Assembly: GCF_963678635.1 (NCBI RefSeq)
Contig: NC_087063.1
Coordinates: forward strand, 54,391,074 to 54,451,073
Direction: 5' to 3'
Source: Symsagittifera roscoffensis
Lineage: Eukaryota > Xenacoelomorpha > Acoela > Convolutidae
Length of the DNA stretch: 60,000 nt
Shown: positions 37,201 through 47,963 of the stretch, in pieces
Numbering within the stretch: the first letter of the stretch is position 1
How the letters are laid out: the number at the start of each line of letters is the position of its first letter
Translations under genes and position numbers: made by a program
The notes under the pieces: model-generated
What the model was told of the DNA's origin: nothing
Database searches by the model: none
Seen by the model: only the letters and a program-made list of their open reading frames with translations

Positions 37201-40200
37201 GTTTTGAGGGCTTGTAAGGATTTTCCTAGGTTTGTTTTTTTTATTGGATGATTGGGGGTAACTAAGAGATATTCGTACTTTAGGTTAAATGATCATGTCC
37301 ATTTTGTTCTTTAGGCTAATTTAATATTTTTGCTTGAGGGAGTTTTGAGGTCTAAGTTGGGACAATATCGTTGATCTTCGTTCTACTTGATAGGGGAGGG
37401 TTATAATGTTGAGGTTTTGTTTATTTGAGGTGTAAATTTTCAGCGGTTTGCTTATTTATGACCTGGAGGTCTTTTAGTTTTAGTTAGAGATACGCTTGAA
37501 GGTGATTGTTTGTCGGCTAAAGAAGTCGTGTCAAAAATAAGGTGATTTTTCGGAAAGGTTCTTATTGGCTGAATTTGAACTAGTTTGTTGAAGTGCTTTT
37601 CAGCATGATTTTTGAGAAAATGTACGGGTGTTTAAAAGATCTTTCAAGAGGTGAAAATGTTAATTAATTTTAAAGTGGTTTCTGAAATTCAACTTTCTTT
37701 CATGTTTTAGATTGTGGGATGAATGTTTTATAATCTTCTCGTGGCTGAATTCGAAGTCGCGATGATTGTCTATGTTGAGATTTTTCTTTTTGATCTTGTG
37801 GTAGAATTGTTTCTTCTAGTTTTCGATTTTTTCTTTCTGTTCGAGTTATCTTTTTCTTGTCTAAATTTTGAGATGTTATTTTTAAAAGTTCTTATTTAAT
37901 TGTTTTGATATAATGGTTTTTGAATAGATTTCATATCTGTGCTTTGCTTTTGTTTGTAATCGAAGTTAATATGAATACTTTGAGACCTGTAAAGGAGTAT
38001 AATTGAGTCAGTTCGCGAAGAGCGTACTCTTTCGGATAAAGGTAAAAGATTGTTCCGGTATTGAACAATTTCTTTTTTGTTTAGGTCCATAAGTGTGTAT
38101 TTTGCATCACTGGGTTTATCAATTATTTGATATGGTCCTTTTCGGAGTGGTTGTAGTTTTTAAGAAATTCCTTTTTGTGTTAAAAAATTTGGAATTGAAA
38201 CGTATGTTCCGATATTCAAGTTTGTAGCTGGTGTGAATCGAGAAAATTTATTTGGGAATTAATATTTTGTCTCTGTAATAATTTTTTTGTTACTTTTTGA
38301 TAAATTTCATGTTTTTTGTCTCTGTTTAAAATCCATTTAGTGTGTGTACCGGAAGCTAATTTTAAAATTTGTGGATGATGAGAGTGATCATCGTGGGTAT
38401 GTAGTGGTAGATTATAACTTATTGATTCTTTAGTGGGTTGACAACAACCTTTTTTTTAATTTTTGAAGAATTTGCTGTGAACATTATCGGTTTTTGTGGT
38501 TTTTGATTGAAAACCATTTCATAGGATGACTGTCCTAAAGTTGTTGTGATATGTGAATTATAAGATAAGGGGAATAGTTTTACATCTGTTGACCATTCAG
38601 TATATCGTGTGTCATTTCCGTTAATGATACATCTGAGATATTCTTGTAATGAACGGTTCATGCCTTCGACTAATCCATTAGTCCAGGGTGCATGAGATGT
38701 GCGTGGTTTGTGTTTGATATTATAAAAGTGGCATAGTGTGATATTTTCGTTGTTTATAAATTCATTGCCATTGTCTGTAACAAGGATTTCGGGTAATCCG
38801 AATTTTGCTATCCAATGTTCATAAAGTGTTGTATATGCATAGTAAGCATTACAATGGAGTACTGGGTTAAATGTTACGTAGTGTGTAATTGCGTCGACTA
38901 TGACCATTATTTATGAGTTTCCTTCTGAGGATGGTGATATTGGTCCTCTCGTATCAAATGAAATTCTGTGATTGAAGTATAGACTTTGTTCTTTAAAATC
39001 TTGTTTTTCTGCAATTTGTTTTTGGTTTGGGTAGGGTTTGTTTAATTGGCATGTTATGCAATCTTTGCATAAAACTTCAATCCAAATTAGTGCATTTGGA
39101 AAGTAAAAAATTTGAATGAAATTGGAGTATGTTTTTTTTCTGATTCTCAGGGTCCTTTAGTGTGTGATGAGTGGGAAGTATGAAAAGCTATAAGCATCAT
39201 ACTTAAAGGTAGACGGGGTCTTTTGAGATTAGATGTTTGATACTCTAAAATATCTGTATTCTCGTTGATAGAGGTATTATTAAATTTTCTGAAATATCCA
39301 AGAAGGGTTTTATTTCCTAGAATGGTGATATCGGCTTTAATTGGTTTGGTTTTATATTTGTGCCAAAATTTTAATTGTCTAATAACTGGGTCAAGGTTTT
39401 GATGTTTCTGTAATAATTTGAGTATTTTTTTCTGTTATTGGGAGGAAAATGTTTTCAATTTTATTTTTGATAGAGGTATTGTATCTAGAGTGTCATGGAG
39501 GTTAAAGACTTGGTTTATTGTATATTTTGAGTCATTATTTGGTGGACCTGATAAGTTTATATTATCAGTTAGGTTTTCTTTTTCTATTAAAGGGAATAGA
39601 TCTGTTTAGTATATTTTTTGTTTGATTGGTTTTTGCTGTGTATTGTTTTTAATCCATGATGAATATGATATTGGTTTAAATGTAGATTTTCCTAGTAGAT
39701 CTACTTTGTAGTGATTGTTTTGACAATCGAAATATAGTAGAAAGTGTTGTAGATTATTAATGTGTGATTTATCTATGTCAGTTTTTGCTGCATATATGCA
39801 TTGTAATCGTGGTGAAGTTTCATCTTTGGCGAGATAACATTTTATATTTTGTGGTATTTCAACTGTTGTTTTCCTTGTTAATAATTCAGGTGGTGTATTT
39901 CTACTAAGAGTATTGGTTAGTGCGAGGTTTTTTCCTGCTGTTCAAACTTTGTGTAAGTTTGGGAACTTCATTAATTTTTGTTGAAGTCGATAAACTCTAT
40001 GGTTTGGGTTTGATTTTTGTGTAAAAAGGAAAATTACGGGTTTATGATCTGTAAATAAAACAGTTGGGTATTTTGATCCAAGTATTAAAAGTTCATATTC
40101 TGTGAGTGTATATATTATGGCTGTGCATTCTCTCACAAGGGTAGAGAGTCTAAGTTCAGCTTGTGTGAATAGTCTAGAATTTGCATAAATGAGGTTCATT

Positions 40201-43200
40201 TTGTTCGTTCCGTTATGAGATTGTAATAATGCTGCACCGATGCCAAAGTTAGAGGCGTCGCACATAGCATAAAATGGTTGATAGGGATCTTGAATAGTAT
40301 TTGATACTTGTTCAGTGAGAAGAATTTTGATTTCTTCAAACCGTGTTTGATGTTCTGTTGTCCATTCAAAATTATTCTGTTGTCTAAAGATGTTGTAGAA
40401 TGGTCTTAAGTACAACTGCTTTTTATATACGTATTTACTTAAGAAGTTTAACATTCCAAGAAATTCTTGTAATTTTTTTATTGGACAGTGGTTGAAGTTT
40501 TTGGATTGCATCTATGCGAGATTTTAATGGAGTTATAGTGTTTCTTTCTATAATATGTCCAAGAAATTTTACACGTGTTAGAAAAAATTGTGATTTATCC
40601 GCGGCTGCTTTCATGTTTTCGTGTAGTAATATCTGATGATATTTTTCTAAGACAAGGAACATTTCTTCTTTTGTTTGTGATTGCATAAAAAATCGTCTAA
40701 ATATGTGATTCCATTTTTATTGAGTATGAGTGGTCGGAAAATTTTACTCATGAATTCTGAGCATACTGCTGGTCCTAGGGAAATTACATAGAATAATCTA
40801 TTGAGTTCATATTGCTGATTTCCAATAACAAATTGGGTCAATCGTCATGATTGTTCGTCTAACGGCCTCGATTATATGCACTTTTCATATCTGCTGTTGT
40901 GAAATATTTACCGTTTATTTTTGTGAGAATTAATTAAATTGGTTCAATAGGCCAATTACATTTAGATTCATCAATGAGTGAATTGAGGTATCGTGCATCT
41001 AGAACTAGTTTCAATGATTCTCCTTATGCTAAAATGATAACGGGTCTTATAAATGTGTTACCTTTTGGCTATTCTTCTTTATTTGCTGGAGAAATGATTT
41101 CATTTTGTTCTAGTATGTCCAGTAATTGGTTATTTTTGTCTTGTACGTGAATTGGGACTTTACTTGCTCGTTGTTTTTTGAAAACTACATCAGGTTTTAG
41201 AGATAAATGCAGTGGTGAATTTGCTTTTCAAACATCAAATTTAGATGTTGCGTACACTTTTGGGTATTTCAATAGTAAATCATCTAATTGTTCAAAATCT
41301 TTTTGTGTTATCTGAGAGTGTTGAAAATTGAACATATTTAAGAGTTTTTGTTGTTCTTCTGTGTATTTTGATATTTGAAATGTTTGTTTAAAGTAAAGTG
41401 TTTTCGTGAACTAGTCTGTGTTTCGTTTTTCATTGCTTTATATATTATTTATCGATAATTCTTCGTCAAGAATTGTTGATTGACATATTTCTAATAGTTG
41501 TAAAATATTATTTACTCTATACGATACTTCCTTTGTGGGAGAAATTGTTGCGTTAGTTTCACAATAACCTAAGAGTCCTAGAGGTAGGGTTATTTTATAT
41601 GGAGAATTGTTATATACATGTAAGAAATCATCTCTGAGTTTGAGTTTTTCATGTATTTGATAGATGAAATTGTTACTCGGAAAAATTTATGACTTGGTCT
41701 GAATTCAAGGTCAGACATATAGAGATATTTATTTTGTTCTTTATTGTATTCGTGAACTTGTTTGATTGAGAAGTTATAAATATAACCTGTTAGTTGTTTC
41801 AGGTGTTTCCGTTCATGATTGTATATAGGGTAAAATTCGGAGAAAAATTGTGGTTGTTTGTTTATTCTTTGAAAAAAATGTTAAAGCTGTGTTTTTCATT
41901 CTTGTGTATTTATCTTTTATATGGATTCTGCTGTTTAAGATATTTATAGTTGGTATATATTCAGTAATAAATGGGATTCCAATGATATAATGTTTTATAT
42001 CTGTGATATGGAAGGTTTGTTTAAATGGTTTGCTCAAAAGTTTATTCTGTTCCATTGTTCGAGTGGGAACAAGTAAAAGTTGGATTTTTCCATTTGATAA
42101 GGTTGATCCTTGATGCTGTTGCTAGCCTGCTTGTTGTTTTGAAGGGTATTAATTTTGGATGTAAAATTTTTATTTCATTCCAAGTGGAGATGTTAATGAT
42201 GTTTGGTTCCGCTCCGGAATCTATTAAAAAATCATTTTGAAGGTCTGACGTTTGAAGTTCTTTGGATTATAAAAGGAGTGGGATTGTCCAAGTTTTTTTA
42301 TTTTGATAATTGCGTTTCTTTAGGTATATTTTGGTAAATGTTATTTGTGCTTGAACATTCTGTGGGTTTTTCTGTTATTTCTTCTACTATTTTTTCTTTT
42401 GTCTTGTAACTGCTTATAGGTCTTGTATAATAATTTAAGAGGAAGTAATCATGGTTTTGATTGATATGGGAATGTATTGGTTGTTCGTATATAATAGGTT
42501 CGTAGTCATTTTCAACATGTATCATGTTAATTGAAATTGCATTGCCTGTGTCACTTTCACTGTCTGTGGATTCGCAATTTATGTGATTTAATTGCAATTC
42601 TGTGCTTTTGGTATTATTAATACCAGGGGGGTCTGGTTGAGTTTCCTCAGTTGTTTGTACTTGATTGATTTGCCTTTGATGTTTAGGTGTACTACTTCTA
42701 TAATTTTGTTGTGTTATTCCTATGTGGTGAGAGTAGTTTCTTTGTCTGTTGTTATAACTTGAATTTCTGTTATGTGAATTGTTGCGTGATCTATTTTGAT
42801 AATTATAATATTTTGATCTTTGATAGTTTGATCTGTTGTTAGAATAGTCGGGTGATCTATTATTTTGATATTAATGATTTCGATCATTTCAATAGTTTCT
42901 ATTCCTATCGTTGGAAAAATTTCTATTTCTATTATATGAAGAGTTTCTAGATCGATCATTTGAATAATATCTATTTCTAGAATTTGAATGGCAACTGGTA
43001 GCAAACGAAAATTCAGGTCGGTTTGAATTTGATCTTGAATAGTTATTTCGATACTGATTATTTCGACTGTTTGATCGACTATATCTGTTTTGTGAGAAAT
43101 TTCGTGAATTTCTTTGGTTTGGTGATCGTCCTCGATAATTCGTATTATAAGGTGGGTGTTGTCTAGAGTAGTTTGACTCATTTGGAAGTGATTTTCCTGA

Positions 43201-46200
43201 ATTATTATTACTATGAATGTTTTTGTTGGGTAAATTTCGATCTTTTTTCATGTACTGATGAAATGATTTAGTTGGTTCTCTATTTTTTGTGGTTTATTTT
43301 GATTGTCTTGTTTTTGTCTGCATTCGGCAATGCTGTGTCCGTATCTTCGGCAATAATTGCACCATTTTTGAATGATGGTTTACCATTAAAATTTGGGTTT
43401 TTCTCCTAGATGTTTAAGATTTCAGTGATTTTTTTAGATAATTCTTTATCGGAGTCATGAATATGACTTATTTGTGAAGTAGCGGTTTGGATGTTGTTGA
43501 CATATTGTAGCTTTGGGTTTTCTGTTTCTTCTAATTTCATAGTGATTTTTGCTTGTTCTAGTTTATCTACTAGTTTCTTAAAGTCTAAATCTGGTTCTCG
43601 GATTGAGGAAGGATGTGATGCTCTCTTTTTTATTGCTATTTTTCGTAATTGAGGTGTTGGAGTCATCATTAAGATTTCTGTTATCTTTGTATTTTTATAA
43701 TCATGCGGATTGAGTGAATATGCTTTTCGGACTACTGGTTCAATTCTTACTGCAAGTTGTTCAATTGTTTCATTTGGCAGTCTACGAATTTCATTGCATA
43801 AAACTCTTTGTTGTTGTTTGTTTCTTTCAGAATCAAACATTTTTGAGAATTCTTGTTTGAATCTTTTCTAATCTGATTTTTTTTCTTTGGGTAAAACTGA
43901 AAACCATTGTTGGGCTGCGCCGTCAAGTGTGGTTTGGATTAAGGCTGTGCGTCTATGTATCCAATTTTGATGAAGCGGCGTATTTACTTGTTCAGGTCCT
44001 ATATTTATAATTAAGTTTGCTGTGACTGCATTTAGCTAATCTTCTACAGAGTATTCAGGATCTGTGCCTGTAAACACCATTAGTGGCTTATTCGATGATA
44101 TTGATGATCCACCCATTAGGTATGGATTCATAGTCATTTGTAGTGATTCTGCGGCATTTAGTATTTGAGAAAAGTTTGTAAGTTGACTTCTTGTTATTTC
44201 ATGTTTTTGTAAATGATATGGCAGTGGGATGTCGTTATGCATTTAAGTTGGTTGGTAAGATTGTGTATTGACTGGGTGTTGTGGTTGAAAAATATTATTG
44301 TATGATGTTGGATTATTTCTTGGTTGTCGTATATGTTCATCTCGTGTGTATGGTTCGAAAATATCTGGTTGATCAATACTGTAAGAACGAGGTCTTTGGC
44401 TTAAATAAAGTCGTTGATGGTTTTGATTATAATATCCCTCATCATCTGATGGAAAATAAATAGCTGTTTAAATAGGAGGTTGATTTCTAGCATGGTATCT
44501 GTTTGTATTATTTTTATTTCATTGAAAAAATGGGTAATTTTCACTTTGATCTTGTGAAGATCATTGTTGATCATTAAAAATTTTTTGAGTTTGAAGTTGG
44601 TTGTGGTTTATTGTTACTTTGTGAATATGAGAAGTTCTGAGTATTCATATTAGAAGGTTTTGTTGTTTTTGATCTATTTTCATAATTATAATTATGTTCT
44701 GCGAAATTATTTCTATGTGATGTTTTTTGTTTATATGATGGTTTTGTTACTGGTCGAAACGCTTGGTAATCCATTTGTGAATATTTTTGAGCAACAGAGG
44801 GTTGTACCGTGTATTGTATAATGGTTTGGAGTTGTAAAATTGGGTTGAATAGTTGAAATGCTTTGTTGTGCTTCTGTTGTTGTTATTGTTTCAACTATTT
44901 CTTCATTTACGAAATGTGATGTGGTTTGTGCATCTTGTTGTGTAAGGTTTCTTTTTCCGTTTAAGTTGTCTTGATCTATGAAAGTAGAGTTTAGACTAAA
45001 TTTTCGTGCTCTTTCAGGAAAGAATGAATTATAGTTTAAAGGTGTTGCGTCAATTGTAAGTTGGTATACTTTAACATAATCTTTGTGAATAGAGATTGTG
45101 CCTATTGCTTGGCTTGATATATCTTTTGGTATATAAATAAATGATTCCTGAGACCATTCAGGGTCCCAAACATTATCTGTTTGTTCTGCTAATATGGTTT
45201 CGTCATCTGTATTTTGTGGTCTAAAATTTTTTCTTGCTAGTGCGATAAGATCAATATTATGAACAAAATAATCGATTATCAACCATGCTAAGATTTTTTG
45301 TGAATCGTGTTTAACATGTGTTATTTCGTTTCTAGTTATTTTTTCACTGATTGCATTTAAAAGTTTTGAAAATATATGTATTTCTTGGCGTACGGTTGTA
45401 TGTCGAGATTTTTGAGTTCGTGAATCGCCTTGAGGTTTTTTCAATTCTATTATAGATAAATAGCTATAGATAAGTGAAAATACATCGGTTGTGAGTATTG
45501 AATTTGCTCTTTGTCAGTTTTGATGTTGTATATTTTTTATGTTTTCTGTAAAAACTTTTGAAAATTGAATATCTACGTCATCAGTTTGAATGAGATATTT
45601 GTCATGAAATGCGTTTTGTGAACTGATTTCTATTGTGTAGATTCCATATTGTGATGTGAAACTACATATGCCTTTGAGATAGTGGTCAAGAAGTGTTCTT
45701 TTTATTTTTACATCGGGAAATTTTACTGTGCATGGACTATCTCCTTTTTCGAATAAATTTATGATTAAATTTTGGCAAAATTGTACCTGTCCTCGAGCTT
45801 CAGCTTGTGGATGTAATAAAAATGGGAGTGTTGAATCTTCTAGGTTTTCTTCATTTCGAATCGTTTTTCTGCTGTATCACTGTTAGCGTGTAATTTTTAA
45901 TGTGTCTCATTGGTTGATTCCAATTGTACAGACGTATTGGTTTGTTTGTATATGACTTTTTTATTCTACGTTGTTCTTTTATTTATGCTGGTGACGTGGT
46001 TTCTGAGTCAGAAAAGTATATTTGATCGTCAATTTGTTGGTTTTTTTTATTGAGTCTTTTAAATTGTGGAGTTTTGTTTTGCGCTTGTTTCTGATTCTGA
46101 GACTGCGTTTCTTCGTTTTGAAACTCGTTTCCTAATAATTTGTTTTGTTTTGTTAATAATTTTCTTCCTTAGTGTTTGTCTTTTTGTTCTTATGAATCTT

Positions 46201-47963
46201 TTTGTTTGTCTGTGTGGTGTGATTACGAGGTCGTATCTTTCGTCGTTAATTATATAGTTGTGTAATATAATTGTTTGTTTTTTTTTTCCTAATTTGTCTC
46301 TTGACACAAGGTTTAGGATGATGGATGCAATATTCTGGTTAGCTGAACTTGGGGCGTATTTGTCGGGTTGGAGATAAAAGCATATATCGATTCGTGAGAA
46401 TGATTTTTTCCTTCTCGTGAATAATTCTAAGTTATGGTAGACTAACCTAATCTTACTTAGGGGTTGTGATTTTTGATCAAGGGTTGGAGAATAGTAAATC
46501 GATCCACAAGGTTCAGGTATAATTAGAACGCCAGTAGTTCATTAGATAATATTTTATTACTTACTTATTGTAAGTGTTTTAGCCTGGGTCATTTAAGAGG
46601 AAGGGGATCAAGTGAAGGATGAGTAAGCGAAGTTCTTCACTGTTTATCCTAATTAGAATGGTTAGCTGTTTGAAAATTTCTGTTACTTCTGGGTCTTTAA
46701 TACGGGTTGGGTAGTGAATCGACGTTTGAGGTCGTTAGACACTAATTAATATGGGAGGGGGAGAACAAAATTGTTCTATTTGATCCAAGGATAAGCCTTG
46801 ATAATCAGAATTTTAGATTTAGTTCAGTTTTTTTTAAAGATCCAAGATAAGGTACACCGTCTGCTTGTCACGCTATCTTATTTTCGGCCGGATAGATTCG
46901 TGCAACTTCTTAGTCTAATACCAATCTTCACCTTACTCTTATATCTCCTAGTCTCAATAGATCTAGTGTATACTGATATTTACGAGTTAGTTCTTGGAGT
47001 TTATCCAGAAGGAGAACAACTGTAGTCTAAGATTTATTCAATTTGTTCTGGTGCTGAAACTCTAAGTAGTTTCAGCTCTTACAAATACGGGTCAATACAT
47101 ATGTGTGTGCGTGTGTGTGTGTGCGTGTCTGTGTATGTATGTGTATGTATATATGAATGTGTGCATATATGTATATATGAATTTATGTATGTGTATGTAT
47201 ATATGAATGTGTGTATATATGAATATATGTATCTGTGTATAGATATGTAGATATGCATGTGTGTATATTAAATAAAAGGCCTTTCAGCCGTGGTTTGCTT
47301 AATATTTTGAATAATATGTTAATCAAAAGGTCATTCAGCCGTGATTTGCTTATTATTTTAAATATATGTTAAATAAAAGGTTTTACAGTTTAATATTTTA
47401 AAAAACGTCCATTCTTTATCTCAGTGTCTAGAAAATTTTCATATCGAATGATGAATTATGTTGAATGTATTTTTTTTTGTTTTTGTTTGAATAACTGTGA
47501 TCCGAACCTTCTGCTTTGCTTGAAAAACAAGCAGTTTTTTTTATTTGTAATTGGAATTAAAGAATTTGTCTTAAGGGTGTTTGATAAACTTTTAAAAATT
47601 TTCTTAAAACTTGAAACTATTTTACATTGAGGGCCATGGTCTCAATTTTATGAAATTGTCAATTCTGGGCTAATTCAATGATTTGCAGATTCTGCTTTGC
47701 CGTTTCTATTCTCACTTCACCCCTTCCCAAATTTACCACTGCTCCGAACTTTCAATGAACGTTTTTTTGTTCTGTTAGGTCTGTGCATTCTGCTCGGCTG
47801 TAGTCTCGTCCAGGCGGAGTTCGAGCGGCATAAGTACGAGAGGGCGTGGCTAGGATGGTCGTGTGCCAGTGGTTGGCTCGCCTTTGTCCTCTCCTTCTGT
47901 GTTACCGTGGCAACCGGTATCAATCTGGGCTCTGTTCAGTCCAGAGCCGACAAGGAGAGCTAG
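28212..47963 (+). CDS. Four-TM protein of PMP22/claudin type, three exons
   Basis: Exons are 28212-28443, 32014-32163 and 47779-47963. All junctions are GT/AG and in phase (G|AA, A|GT), giving 188 aa. TM1 is about residues 10-32. The extracellular loop has GNGW, then DVWCGIYELC and YRCW, a variant of the claudin-type W...GLW..C...C signature. TM2 lies in exon 2 (IFLTGSACICWPVLCVTF), TM3 spans the exon 2/3 junction, and TM4 is WLAFVLSFCVTVATGI. The tail is short and ends RADKES. The fold suggests a plasma-membrane junction or channel-accessory protein, but I cannot place it in a named subfamily. Intron 2 is 15.6 kb because it hosts nested mobile elements in antisense orientation. AATAAA sites follow near 48034 and 48264. 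Confidence 0.82.
29826..29942 (+). repeat. Three near-perfect 40-bp tandem copies
   Basis: The unit contains CAAACTAGCAGGAATGCTTG and TTTATCAAGGTTTTAATAAG. The three copies are identical except at the outer edges, which indicates recent expansion or homogenisation. Confidence 0.95.
31503..32003 (+). mobile_element. MITE family A copy 12, ends identical
   Basis: The left end AAGAGTAATGAAC (31503-31515) and the right end GTTCATTACTCTT (31966-31978) are perfect inverted repeats. Both lack the same bases relative to other copies (AAGAGTCGATGAACG). The shared outer tail TTGGCTATGTTT ends near 32003, just before the splice acceptor TTTCTGTAG. Confidence 0.85.
32378..32470 (+). repeat. Left arm of an inverted-repeat element that hosts the LTR element
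   Basis: Two units of about 45-50 bp, each with TTAAAATATTAAGC(A/T)AACC then ACGGCTGAA, occur here. Their inverted counterparts lie at 47255-47405. A CA-rich stretch follows the left arm and a TG-rich stretch precedes the right arm. Confidence 0.75.
32544..32775 (-). repeat. 3' LTR of the retroelement
   Basis: It is a direct repeat of 46845-47087, beginning AGATAAGGTACACCGTCTGC and ending CTTACAAATA on the plus strand. A short inverted repeat, TGCTGAAACT/AGTTTCAGCA, lies near its right edge. On the minus strand it would open with TGTAAG. Confidence 0.8.
32776..34560 (-). other. Retroelement interior next to the 3' LTR, no recognised gene
   Basis: This 1.8 kb has short open frames on both strands (for example 33461-33700 minus, 33487-33912 plus) but none with a recognisable domain. 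It probably comprises the 3' non-coding part of the element and decayed ORF3 sequence. Confidence 0.5.
34565..36940 (-). pseudogene. Third ORF (env-like position) of the retroelement, broken
   Basis: Downstream of integrase several protein-like minus-strand segments survive: a strongly hydrophobic stretch at 36940-36689 with at least two membrane-length runs, a Pro/Gln-rich segment at 36572-36249, a helical segment near 35900, a stretch with INQITQGE near 35500, and segments near 35150 and 34810-34565. They are in different frames and contain stops. An env-like gene is the usual occupant of this position in errantivirus-type elements, but I see no fusion peptide or furin site, and the hydrophobic part comes first instead of last. 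Function is therefore unassigned. Confidence 0.45.
34741..34960 (+). repeat. Insertion resembling the Polinton terminal module
   Basis: It starts AGTAGTATATGAGTGAGGG, then has three or more units like CTATGTATTAAGATAGGGAA, ATGGTAAG repeats and TTTTTGGCGC. The same order occurs at 53047-53290. It interrupts protein-like sequence of the retroelement third ORF. Confidence 0.7.
37896..39200 (-). pseudogene. Retroelement integrase, broken
   Basis: The zinc-binding CxxC part (CKDC then C) lies near 39060. The core has its first Asp in a FDTRGP motif near 38950, the second in VTDNGNEF, and Glu in NGLVEGMNRS, giving a DDE set. The clean core frame runs 38907-38419, directly preceded by an in-frame stop. 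A GPY motif near 38130 and the frame at 38090-37896 represent the C-terminal module of Ty3/gypsy integrases. Several stops and frameshifts separate these parts. Confidence 0.85.
39600..41400 (-). pseudogene. Retroelement reverse transcriptase and RNase H, broken
   Basis: Reverse transcriptase segments begin near 41350. LVLDARYLNS and TADMKSAYN are near 41000 and 40890. The catalytic TYLDD is near 40700. The RNase H frame 40511-39942 keeps its acidic residues in AMCDAS, RECTA and FTDHK. Multiple in-frame stops and at least three frame changes interrupt the reading. Domain order and motifs fit Ty3/gypsy pol. Confidence 0.88.
41813..42260 (-). pseudogene. Retroelement aspartic protease, broken
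   Basis: The active-site motif FLIDSGAEPN is encoded at about 42200-42225, followed after a break by a frame at 42055-41813 with HYIIGIPFITEY, the usual second conserved block. Stops lie between the blocks. Confidence 0.75.
42720..44242 (-). pseudogene. Retroelement gag with zinc knuckle and RS-rich tail, broken
   Basis: Capsid-like frames are at 44242-44036 and 43840-43406 (LPNETIEQLAVRIE). A CX2CX4HX4C knuckle (CNYCRRYGHSIAEC) lies near 43365-43322. A Ser/Arg/Asn-rich, nucleocapsid-like tail follows at 43251-42889. Stops and frameshifts separate these parts. The zinc knuckle and position before protease identify it as gag. Confidence 0.8.
44574..45900 (-). pseudogene. Extra ORF upstream of gag in the retroelement, unknown function
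   Basis: I do not recognise this protein. About 100 open codons precede 45520 (from near 45830), followed by a 237-codon frame at 45444-44731 and a Ser/Asn/Tyr-rich frame at 44774-44574. Together they would code for well over 400 residues between the 5' LTR and the capsid region. The first parts look globular and mixed in composition; the end is low complexity. No zinc finger, membrane segment or catalytic motif is visible. Frame changes and stops break it. Confidence 0.5.
46059..46307 (-). CDS. Small Arg/Lys-rich ORF near the 5' LTR, unknown
   Basis: An 82-codon frame is very basic (KRFIRTKRQTLRKK, RKRVSKRR) with an acidic/Ser end. It lies about 540 bp inside the right LTR. It could be a leader ORF, a nucleic-acid-binding accessory, or a chance frame in A-rich DNA. 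No homology is recognised. Confidence 0.3.
   Translation of the reverse strand: MSRDKLGKKKQTIILHNYIINDERYDLVITPHRQTKRFIRTKRQTLRKKIINKTKQIIRKRVSKRRNAVSESETSAKQNSTI
46845..47087 (-). repeat. 5' LTR of the retroelement
   Basis: It matches 32544-32775 throughout with scattered substitutions and an 11-bp length difference, which shows it is an old insertion. On the minus strand a TGG follows directly after the LTR end, as expected for a primer-binding site, but the complementary tRNA is not identified. Confidence 0.8.
47094..47262 (+). repeat. TG/TATG microsatellite
   Basis: Runs of GTGTGTGCGTGTGTG pass into imperfect TATATGAATGTG and GTATGTATATATG repeats. It is the right half of the centre of the inverted-repeat element; the CA-rich left half is at about 32478-32500. 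Confidence 0.9.
47255..47405 (-). repeat. Right arm of the inverted-repeat element
   Basis: Units CCTTTCAGCCGTGGTTTGCT (near 47279) and a diverged second unit (near 47332), plus a partial third, are reverse complements of the left-arm units at 32378-32470. Together they define an older element into which the LTR element inserted. Confidence 0.75.

Larger units (their letters stand above)
32544..47087 (-). mobile_element. Degraded 14.5-kb Ty3/gypsy-like LTR retroelement
   Basis: Direct repeats of 232 and 243 bp (32544-32775 and 46845-47087) flank minus-strand gag, protease, reverse transcriptase, RNase H and integrase in that order, followed by a third ORF. The 5' end is at the right. Every gene is broken by stops or frameshifts, so the copy cannot be autonomous. 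It is unusually long, partly because of an extra ORF upstream of gag and a secondary 200-bp insertion near 34.74 kb. No clear target-site duplication or purine tract is visible, so the LTR limits may be off by some bases. It lies antisense to the host gene. Confidence 0.85.
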
